Of a stretch of DNA of 5,093 nt, positions 1 to 4,823 are shown piece by piece. The stretch is taken from the NCBI GenBank assembly GCA_016297805.1, contig JAEDFX010000137.1, positions 1 through 5,093 on the forward strand, read 5' to 3'. The position numbers were made by a program, and so were the translations under genes. Within the stretch, counting starts at the first letter, position 1. Each line of letters opens with the position of its first letter. The DNA comes from Treponema sp. GTDB taxonomy: Bacteria; Spirochaetota; Spirochaetia; Treponematales; Treponemataceae. The notes under the pieces were generated by a model. That model ran no database searches. It was not told the origin of the DNA and saw only the letters and a program-made list of their open reading frames with translations.

Positions 1-23
1 TGAGTGGCCGCAAACAAAAAAAG

Positions 24-54
24 TGGTACACTGATGTCAGTCATCAGTGTACCA
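24..54 (-). terminator. Perfect 13-bp hairpin followed by a T tract on the minus strand
   Basis: Two perfect 13-bp arms (24-36 and 42-54) enclose a five-base loop. Read on the minus strand, the hairpin is followed by C and then seven T (complement of A16-A22), the form of a Rho-independent terminator. On the plus strand it is followed by an A-rich stretch, so it would not terminate that way. It lies downstream of the minus-strand nuclease-like gene, behind a second terminator hairpin at 61-99, and could be a backup stop. The unusually perfect arms also leave a protein-binding dyad possible. Confidence 0.6.
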
Positions 55-60
55 AATTAT

Positions 61-99
61 AAAAAAAGCACTAGTCTCTTAAGATTGGTGCTTTTTTTT
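61..99. terminator. Bidirectional intrinsic terminator
   Basis: A7-GCAC at 61-71 pairs with GTGC-T7 at 88-98. The stem continues inwards through 72-77 and 82-87 (with two G-U pairs) to a four-base loop, CTTA. The plus strand ends in eight T and the minus strand in seven T, so it can stop transcription both ways. On the minus strand it is the first terminator after the stop codon of the nuclease-like gene at 136. On the plus strand it would serve a gene lying left of the window. Confidence 0.75.
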
Positions 100-135
100 G
101 TAGGTGAAACTAGAAACTCGGAAACACTCATAATT

Positions 136-960
136 TTATTGTAAATATCTTTGGATAATAGCCTCGATTTCGCGGGACGTAATGGGCTGTTGTTTTGTTT
201 CAAATGTGTAAATCAAGTTTTTGCCTTGGGAAAAACCAAGTTTTCGGTATAAATTGTCTTTTTGAACCATATTTACCGCATATTCAGAATTATCCATTAG
301 TCCAAAATGTTCCCATAAAAATTGCTGGTGAGTTTTTGTATTCAGACAAATGAAGTCTGGATGAAGTGTTATTCCATTGGTGGTTTTTATTGGAAATTCA
401 TATTTAAATGGAATTTTGTTTCTAGTGAGGCAATCTGCAATCATCATTTCTGATTTTGAACGAACGCGAATTCCTGAGGTTGATATTAATTCTGGACTTT
501 CTGTTGAAAATGCCAGTGATGCGTAATTATTATTGGATTTGGTCCAAAGTTCGGAAAATTTTTCTTCATCGTAAATGAGGGGGATAACGTGTTTTTTTAT
601 GCCTTTGTTTAAATTTTTATATATAGTTTCGGCACTTTGTAATTCGTAAGTAGTTGTGAACTTTTTTAGAAGCTTCAATTGAATTGCCAGAGCCTTAAAA
701 ACTTTCCTTTCATAATAGGCCTGGCATAGTTCTTTTATAAGTGGCATTGATTTTTTGTTTAAATATTTTCCCTTGGGTGTTTCTGGGCTTTTAATGTAAT
801 ATTGGTATCTGTTTTTATTTTTTGTAACCTTAAGAGAGCCTTTTTCTTTAGGAGTTGTTTTTTTATAGTTTTGGAGCAGGTTTTCTAATTCTTGTATACG
901 CCTCAGCACGCTCTGCAAAACAGTATCTACGGCAAGTTTTTCTTCAATAAAATTTTTCAC
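136..960 (-). CDS. PD-(D/E)XK nuclease-like hypothetical protein
   Basis: A 274-residue, probably cytoplasmic protein. The start is GTG at 960, preceded by an AGAGGA Shine-Dalgarno six bases upstream. Residues 1-35 are a leucine-rich helix that could form a coiled coil. Residues 40-130 are lysine-rich and helical, as in a nucleic-acid-binding region. Residues 165-255 carry the ordered signature of a PD-(D/E)XK nuclease fold: SKSE (E171) in a helix, then HPDF (D202), then WEHFG (E217, with H218 where the family usually has lysine), then a strand ending NLIYTFE. This D-x(n)-E-x-[K/H] pattern is known from restriction-like and helicase-linked nucleases; DNA cleavage here is inference. I do not recognise a named family. 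The gene looks more AT-rich than its neighbours, stands alone between terminators and the repeat array, and may have been acquired. Histidine in place of the catalytic lysine leaves activity open. Confidence 0.75.
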   Translation of the reverse strand: MKNFIEEKLAVDTVLQSVLRRIQELENLLQNYKKTTPKEKGSLKVTKNKNRYQYYIKSPETPKGKYLNKKSMPLIKELCQAYYERKVFKALAIQLKLLKKFTTTYELQSAETIYKNLNKGIKKHVIPLIYDEEKFSELWTKSNNNYASLAFSTESPELISTSGIRVRSKSEMMIADCLTRNKIPFKYEFPIKTTNGITLHPDFICLNTKTHQQFLWEHFGLMDNSEYAVNMVQKDNLYRKLGFSQGKNLIYTFETKQQPITSREIEAIIQRYLQ

Positions 961-1037
961 AATTAATCCTCTATATATAATATTGTCTTTGAAATGATAA
1001 AAAGTGCAAAGATTTGAAATATTTTTGAAAAAATAAT

Positions 1038-1045
1038 GGGGGGGG
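1038..1045. repeat. Homopolymeric G8 tract
   Basis: Eight consecutive G run directly into the first GCGGTA unit of the array. G tracts of this length are prone to slippage. It lies about 80 bases upstream of the nuclease-like gene's GTG, so length changes could alter promoter spacing or the hairpin there. No promoter was convincingly placed, so a regulatory role is only a possibility. Confidence 0.5.
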
Positions 1046-1087
1046 CGGTATTTTGACCTGTTTTTGGTGGAAAATACCGCTTTTTTT
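1045..1087 (+). terminator. First array unit has the form of a plus-strand terminator
   Basis: The 10-bp perfect stem (1045-1054 with 1071-1080) is followed at once by seven T (1081-1087), which is the layout of an intrinsic terminator on the plus strand. No plus-strand gene precedes it in the window, and the other array units lack the T tract, so the resemblance may be accidental. Confidence 0.35.
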
Positions 1088-1403
1088 GAAGAATTTCTTC
1101 TTTAGATTTGTTGTTGTGCGGTACTTTTAGGAGAATTTAATAAAAAATACCGCATTTATCTGAAAATTAGCCTCGTGAATCAAGCAATCATGCGGTACAA
1201 TTAAGCTTTTTTTCACAAAATTACCGCCAGCTGCTCTAAAATTACCTCTTTATATAAGCTTAGGTGCGGTATTTTTAAGCCTTTTTACCAAAAATACCGC
1301 ACCTCGCTCAAAAACTTGCCTCTTAATACAAACTCCCTCGCGGTATTTCAAGGAAAAATTACCCGCAAATACCGCCCACAACCCCTGTTCAGACACGGTA
1401 TTT
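1045..1403. repeat. Tandem array of GCGGTA...TACCGC palindromic units, period 73-74 bp
   Basis: Five inverted-repeat units lie at 1045-1080, 1118-1153, 1192-1227, 1266-1300 and 1340-1375. Each is 35-36 bp, opens with GCGGTA and closes with TACCGC. Starts are 73, 74, 74 and 74 bp apart. A half unit (ACGGTATTT, from 1395) follows after only 55 bp. The best unit has 15-bp perfect arms (1262-1276 with 1290-1304). Unit interiors differ and keep only T-rich left and A-rich right sides, so pairing is kept more than sequence. The 37-38 bp linkers are also related: units 2-4 share a CT..AAAA...CTC core at a fixed offset. This is an old, diverged tandem repeat whose ends have been conserved. No ORF of note crosses it. 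It fills the gap between the nuclease-like gene and the broken kinase gene. I recognise no named family; hairpin RNA sites, protein-binding sites or MITE-like debris are all possible. Confidence 0.85.
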
Positions 1404-1413
1404 CCATGATATT

Positions 1414-1683
1414 TTGTGCACTGCTTGCAGAATTGGAAAATCTACCATGAAGGAATTTATTGAAGAAAATAATCTGCTGCCAGACCATGTTTGCCTTGAT
1501 ACAGATGACATTGGATTAAACTGGTGGGATTACGAAGGCAACGATCATGAGAATAAATATCAGAGTGACTGTTTTGCAAAGGCGGTGGAACTTTCCGGCC
1601 ATAAAGATTTGTTTTTTATTACCGCCCGACTAAAAGCCCGCCCTGCAAAACTGATTTGTGATTTTGTGAAAAAATGTCGTTAA
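1414..1683 (+). pseudogene. Decayed P-loop kinase-like gene remnant
   Basis: An open frame of about 89 codons with no Shine-Dalgarno and only a weak TTG start at 1414. The N-terminus reads CTACRIGKST, a damaged Walker A motif (GKST kept, leading glycine lost). It is followed by LDTDDIGLNWWDYEGNDHENKY, typical of small P-loop kinases or ATP-binding proteins. An ATG at 1406 lies in another frame; one extra T in the T4 run at 1412-1415 would join it to this frame, suggesting a frameshift. Towards the end, DLFFI runs directly into RLKARPA. In proteins of this type RLKARP belongs to the lid region, far behind the central sheet, so an internal deletion is likely (inference from family layout). The product would be about half the usual length. 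The stop overlaps the convergent MATE gene's stop by four bases. The 5' end emerges from the last half unit of the array, which may have replaced its promoter. Confidence 0.6.
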
Positions 1684-3038
1684 GCTTTATTGCCCGCAAT
1701 TACCTTATTTCGCAACACAATGTACATTACAAAAGCCAATATTACCGAAGCTACATCGGCAATTGGCTGAGCATAAATAATTCCGTTTAATCCAAACATG
1801 GCATTTGCCACAATCAGTACTGGCAAAAATACCAGACCTTGGCGGCAAACCGAAAGAATCATTGCAGGACTTGCTTTTCCCCATGCTTGAAAACAGTTAT
1901 TTATAACAAAAAGACAGCCTACAAAAGGTGCCGAAAGCATCATTGCACGAAGCATTGGAACGCCATGGGTAATAACTTCCGGATCATTAATGAAGATGCC
2001 TATAATGAATTTTGCCGCTACAAAGAATACAAGTCCAAATACTGTACCAATACAAACATTGCAAAGCATTGAAAAACGAGTTACTGCTCGCATTCGGTCA
2101 AAGTTTTTAGCTCCGTAGTTATAACCAATCAGCGAAACTACACCGCCAGCAAGACCAATCATTCCAAGAATTACAAACATTCCAGCCTTTCCAGCAATAC
2201 CCATGGCCGCAACAGGAATATCTCCATAGCTTGCAAGGTAGTTATTGCTTACCATCTGACTGGCAGACATAAGCAGATTTGTAAAGCTGGCAGGAAGTCC
2301 AATAGCAAGAATGTTTCCCAAAATACCGTCGTTAATAGCGAATTTCTTTGGATTCAAAGTAAGCTGTGAACGGTGACTGTGAACAATGTAAACAATGTAA
2401 TAAACATCAGAAAGAATATTGGCAATTACTGTGGCAATGGCAGCACCGGCAACTCCCCAGCCAAAAATCAGAATAAAGATTGGATCCAGAATAATGTTGA
2501 TTACAGAACCAAACATCTGACCAAACATACTTTCTTTGGCAGCCCCTTCCGCACGGCAAATGTTACCAAATACAAAAGAAAGGACAGTAGCTGGAGCACC
2601 CCACGCAACAATACTCAAATAAGTTCTTGCATAAGGAAGAGTTGCCGCACTGGCACCACAAAGCTTTAAAATTGGATTAAGGAAAACCAGATACAAAATC
2701 CCCATCAAAACACCAATTACAACCGCACTCCATACGCAAAAGCTGGAAATATGCTTTACGCGGTCAATTTTCTTTTCACCCAAAGAACGGGAAAGATAAC
2801 TTGAACCACCAATACCAAAAATATTTCCCGCCGCCATAAAAAGCATAAAAGCTGGATGAGCCAAAGAAACCGCAGCAATCTGATTTGGATCCCCAATTTT
2901 TGCTACGAAAAATGTATCTACCATATTGTAGATAACGACAACAATCATACTTAGCATAGTAGGCAGAGCAAGAGTTGCTACTGCTCTTGGAATAGAATAG
3001 TTTTCAAAAATTTCTGTTTTATCATTTATTTTAGACAT
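1680..3038 (-). CDS. MATE family multidrug exporter (MepA/NorM-like)
   Basis: A 452-residue inner-membrane protein with about 12 hydrophobic segments, the normal length for MATE transporters. These exchange Na+ or H+ for drugs or metabolites. Diagnostic features: LALP..LSM....YNMVDTFFV at residues 23-45 (P26, N38 and D41 of helix 1); CRAEGAAKESMFGQMFGSVIN then ILDPIFI at 161-189; the second-half copy AIGLPASFTNL at 245-255; GYNYGAKNFDRM at 305-316; and FQAWGKASPAM near 383-393. The start ATG at 3038 fits the family N-terminus but has no visible Shine-Dalgarno; the 25-bp dyad at 3049-3073 lies just upstream. It follows the kinase-like gene by 55 bases on the same strand, so they are probably co-transcribed. 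The substrate cannot be read from sequence. The 3' end overlaps the broken plus-strand gene by four bases. Confidence 0.95.
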   Translation of the reverse strand: MSKINDKTEIFENYSIPRAVATLALPTMLSMIVVVIYNMVDTFFVAKIGDPNQIAAVSLAHPAFMLFMAAGNIFGIGGSSYLSRSLGEKKIDRVKHISSFCVWSAVVIGVLMGILYLVFLNPILKLCGASAATLPYARTYLSIVAWGAPATVLSFVFGNICRAEGAAKESMFGQMFGSVINIILDPIFILIFGWGVAGAAIATVIANILSDVYYIVYIVHSHRSQLTLNPKKFAINDGILGNILAIGLPASFTNLLMSASQMVSNNYLASYGDIPVAAMGIAGKAGMFVILGMIGLAGGVVSLIGYNYGAKNFDRMRAVTRFSMLCNVCIGTVFGLVFFVAAKFIIGIFINDPEVITHGVPMLRAMMLSAPFVGCLFVINNCFQAWGKASPAMILSVCRQGLVFLPVLIVANAMFGLNGIIYAQPIADVASVILAFVMYIVLRNKVIAGNKA

Positions 3039-3048
3039 GAGCTTATTT

Positions 3049-3073
3049 TATCAAAAAAACTGTTTTTTTGATA
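3049..3073. promoter_or_regulatory. Perfect 12-bp dyad upstream of the MATE start
   Basis: Arms TATCA7C (3049-3060) and GT7GATA (3062-3073) are perfect complements around one central base. The dyad ends about 10 bases upstream of the MATE start codon, in the 55-base gap after the kinase-like gene. It could be an operator for a drug-responsive repressor, an mRNA hairpin limiting translation or acting as an attenuator between the two genes, or a weak terminator with the T run inside its arm. A one-base loop cannot close fully in RNA, so a DNA operator is slightly favoured. Confidence 0.5.
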
Positions 3074-3093
3074 CTCAGGAAAAGCGGTATCAA

Positions 3094-3807
3094 TCAGAAG
3101 AGCATTTCTTTTCCACGGCAGAATTCAATTGCGGGAATAAACTGTTCAATGTCCTTTAAGATATATCCCATTTTGTTCAAATAAAACTTTCCAGATTCCT
3201 GTTTTGCCTGTAAAAGAATGTTTTTTATAACAGGATCAATGTCTGCCCCTAAATTATCTTCTGTAAGCAAAATGTAAGCTCGGGCCACATCATATTCTTT
3301 TGGACCATGACACAGATTCATAAAGTCAATTACATAAATTTTTTCAGGATTTTGGGTAGAGTGGAGCAGGTTACCAAAATGAAAATCCCCATGACACAAA
3401 AACTCTCCGTCTGGTAAGGAATCAACATCAGGCGCTCCAAAATAGTTCAGATAATCTTTATAGGAAATAGGTTCAGTTGAACGCTGATTTATAAAATCCT
3501 TATGAATGGCAGCAAGAGTTTCCAACCGTTTTTCAACATATTCCCTATTTTGAATGTTGGCCATTACTTCCTGCAGCAAATCGTGACCGTCGATTTTTTC
3601 ATATACAATGCCAGTTCTGCCATTCATCACATCGGAAAGAATTTCGTAAGCTTTTGGTGACGGAATACCCAGTTTATTTACAAGAGCCGAATTGTTAAAT
3701 TCCCGGTGAATATCTTCTACCAGATAACCAGATTTGAAGAGTTTCAGGATTTTTCCTTCTTCATAATCATAAACTTCTGCAGTATTTCCAATAGCAATCT
3801 GTTTCAT
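3094..3807 (-). CDS. APH/choline-kinase-fold phosphotransferase
   Basis: A 237-residue cytoplasmic protein with a complete small kinase core of the aminoglycoside phosphotransferase/choline kinase superfamily. Residue K22 (KILKLFK) matches the ATP-binding lysine and E35 (HREF) the helix-C glutamate. CHGDFHFGN at 137-145 is the catalytic loop (D140, N145), and VIDFMN at 158-163 supplies the metal-binding D160. GPKEYDVAR follows. It resembles the APH-related family TIGR02172 described from Fibrobacter (from memory, not searched). The start ATG at 3807 has GGAGA six bases upstream. The 55-base gap to the MATE gene suggests one operon: modification plus export is an attractive pairing, but the substrate is unknown and resistance should not be assumed. 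It is shorter than classical aminoglycoside kinases, mainly at the C-terminus. Confidence 0.88.
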   Translation of the reverse strand: MKQIAIGNTAEVYDYEEGKILKLFKSGYLVEDIHREFNNSALVNKLGIPSPKAYEILSDVMNGRTGIVYEKIDGHDLLQEVMANIQNREYVEKRLETLAAIHKDFINQRSTEPISYKDYLNYFGAPDVDSLPDGEFLCHGDFHFGNLLHSTQNPEKIYVIDFMNLCHGPKEYDVARAYILLTEDNLGADIDPVIKNILLQAKQESGKFYLNKMGYILKDIEQFIPAIEFCRGKEMLF

Positions 3808-3825
3808 ATCGTCTCCATCTAATTT

Positions 3826-3996
3826 TTAATTATACCACATTTCAAATTTGTAACCCACAGGCAAAAGAACCACTTCATTAATTCCGTCCAAGGGCACATA
3901 AAGTCCTGCCAAAGCTTTTATGCTGTTTACCATGCATTTTGGTATAGTTTTTATCTCAAAATCATTTTTTTCAATCGCCTGAACTGCACCTTTCAT
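3826..3996 (-). CDS. Short headless ORF (56 aa), possible tail of an interrupted gene
   Basis: An open frame from ATG at 3996 to TAA at 3826, ending 18 bases before the kinase-like gene on the same strand. The protein contains FEIKTIPKCMVNSIKALAG and ends LLPVGYKFEMWYN. It looks like ordinary coding sequence, but I recognise no family. There is no convincing Shine-Dalgarno, and the frame is closed by a stop (4006-4008) just upstream, inside the toxin-antitoxin promoter. The ORF starts at the very base before that promoter's -35 box. It may therefore be the C-terminal part of a gene cut by the toxin-antitoxin module, perhaps the YkgJ gene truncated on the other side. Alternatively it is a small independent gene or a chance frame. 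Confidence 0.4.
   Translation of the reverse strand: MKGAVQAIEKNDFEIKTIPKCMVNSIKALAGLYVPLDGINEVVLLPVGYKFEMWYN
3829..3837 (-). promoter_or_regulatory. Extended -10 promoter for the kinase-like/MATE operon
   Basis: On the minus strand the sequence TGGTATAAT (3837-3829) is a consensus extended -10 element. It lies about 21 bases before the kinase-like gene's ATG, leaving a short leader that carries GGAGA. No good -35 box is found at the usual distance, as is common for extended -10 promoters. It overlaps the last codons of the short ORF at 3826-3996, so this operon could be expressed even if upstream transcription were cut by the toxin-antitoxin module. Confidence 0.55.
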
Positions 3997-4025
3997 TTGA
4001 CATAGTCATTATATAGTCATATAAT
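3997..4025 (+). promoter_or_regulatory. Consensus sigma70 promoter of the toxin-antitoxin operon
   Basis: TTGACA (3997-4002) and TATAAT (4020-4025) match both consensus boxes exactly with a 17-base spacer. Transcription would begin near 4032, about 28 bases before the antitoxin ATG. A promoter this strong implies that repression controls it, which fits the operator repeats covering it. Confidence 0.85.
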
Positions 4026-4045
4026 ATAACCATATGATGACTATA
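4003..4045. promoter_or_regulatory. Operator repeats for antitoxin autoregulation
   Basis: Half-site TAGTCAT occurs at 4003-4009 and 4014-4020 as direct repeats 11 bp apart, one helical turn. The inverted copy ATGACTA is at 4037-4043. The second and third copies extend to 9-bp arms (4012-4020 with 4037-4045). Together they cover the spacer, the -10 box and the transcription start. Phd/YefM antitoxins repress their own operons by binding such palindromes alone or with toxin; assignment to this antitoxin is inference from position. Confidence 0.7.
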
Positions 4046-4059
4046 ATTAAGGAGGCATT

Positions 4060-4371
4060 ATGACAGCACCACTTTACGATATCAAAGCAAAATTTAGTGA
4101 ATATGTAACAATGGCAGAAAATGGGGAAGTTGTGGAAATCACAAAGCACGGAACTACAACTGCCGTAATCATCAGTCTGAAAATGTTCAAGGAAATGAAT
4201 GATGAGTATCAGGAACTGCATAAACCTAGTTTTGTGGAACAGGTAAGGAAATGGAGGCAAGAAACTGGCGGCCTAACGCAAGAAGAAGCTGAAGAATTTA
4301 TCAAAGCTTGTGAAGAAGACAGACATAATGAACTTACAAATCCACACAGGGAGGAAAATCCATGGCTTTAA
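4060..4371 (+). CDS. Phd/YefM family antitoxin
   Basis: A 103-residue protein, start ATG at 4060 behind a strong AAGGAGG (4049-4055). Residues 5-45 show the Phd/YefM DNA-binding fold: LYDIKAKFSEYV, then NGEVVEITKHGTTTAVIISLKMF, matching the family pattern of a short helix followed by the VxITKHGKxxAVI strand pair. The acidic C-terminal tail (from about residue 65: QEEAEEFIKACEEDRHNE) is the usual toxin-binding, protease-sensitive part. It should neutralise the toxin encoded next and repress the shared promoter through the TAGTCAT repeats. The reading frame overlaps the toxin start by 10 bases, which couples translation. Length is slightly above the 80-90 residues typical of the family. Confidence 0.93.
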   Translation: MTAPLYDIKAKFSEYVTMAENGEVVEITKHGTTTAVIISLKMFKEMNDEYQELHKPSFVEQVRKWRQETGGLTQEEAEEFIKACEEDRHNELTNPHREENPWL

Positions 4372-4823
4372 AACAGATTTATTTATTAGATACAAATATT
4401 GTTTCTGAACTTGCAAAACCATCTCCAGATGAAAAACTGCTAATAAACTTGGATGCTCAATCTTGTTTCTCTGTTATTTCATCTACGGTTTGGTATGAGA
4501 TTCTAAAAGGAATTGCAATACTACCTGAGGGATCCACAAAATCTAAACTGGATAAATATGCAACAGAATATGTTCAGGCAGTTTTTCCAATTCTTCCATA
4601 TGATGAGCATTGTGCTTCTTTGCAGGCCAATATCGATTCAAAAATGAAGGAAAAAGGAACACCATTACCTTATAAAGACGCCCAGATTGCCGCCACAGCC
4701 TTAGCAAACAACCTGATTCTAGTAACCAGAAACACAAAAGACTTTGAACCTATCTGCCGTGAATTCCCACTCCATGTGGAAAACTGGTTTGAATACGTCG
4801 AGTCAAGGCACGCTAACGCTTAA
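4362..4823 (+). CDS. vapC: PIN-domain toxin ribonuclease (VapC-like)
   Basis: A 153-residue PIN-domain protein, the toxin of the type II pair. PIN toxins are Mg2+-dependent ribonucleases that cut tRNA, rRNA or other RNA to halt growth. The acidic site is complete: D10 in LLDTNIVSEL, E46 in WYEILKG, D106 in YKDAQIAATA, and D127 in TRNTKDF. The start ATG at 4362 has AGGGAGGA seven bases upstream, inside the antitoxin gene, and the two frames overlap by 10 bases. A Phd-type antitoxin with a VapC-type toxin is a known mixed pairing. The core ends near VENWFE (about residue 144); the remaining tail, YVESRHANA, is encoded by a more GC-rich stretch that overlaps the end of the convergent YkgJ gene by 21 bases, and it may be run-on past a junction. 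The RNA target cannot be predicted. Confidence 0.93.
   Translation: MALKQIYLLDTNIVSELAKPSPDEKLLINLDAQSCFSVISSTVWYEILKGIAILPEGSTKSKLDKYATEYVQAVFPILPYDEHCASLQANIDSKMKEKGTPLPYKDAQIAATALANNLILVTRNTKDFEPICREFPLHVENWFEYVESRHANA

Noticed and set aside
974..1009. Promoter for the nuclease-like gene (TTGCAC with AATATT or TATTAT)
   Set aside because: Spacers of 19-21 bases and weak -10 matches; not good enough to call.
1045..1403. CRISPR array (36-bp units with 37-38 bp gaps)
   Set aside because: The geometry fits, but repeat interiors differ greatly between units while the gaps resemble each other; true CRISPR repeats are near-identical and spacers unrelated. No cas gene is present.
1045..1403. Integron attC array
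   Set aside because: The units lack the conserved GTTRRRY/RYYYAAC core sites, and no cassettes or integrase are seen.
1839..2669. Plus-strand ORFs at 1839-2072 and 2373-2669
   Set aside because: Both lie antisense inside the MATE gene, have compositions unlike real proteins and no ribosome binding sites; shadows.
3084..3090. Extra GCGGTAT copy between the kinase-like and MATE genes
   Set aside because: It has no partner arm nearby; a single short match is expected by chance in a window this size.
4009..4260. Minus-strand ORF opposite the antitoxin
   Set aside because: Antisense shadow of the clear Phd/YefM gene.
4543..4737. Minus-strand ORF opposite the toxin
   Set aside because: Antisense shadow of the clear PIN-domain gene.
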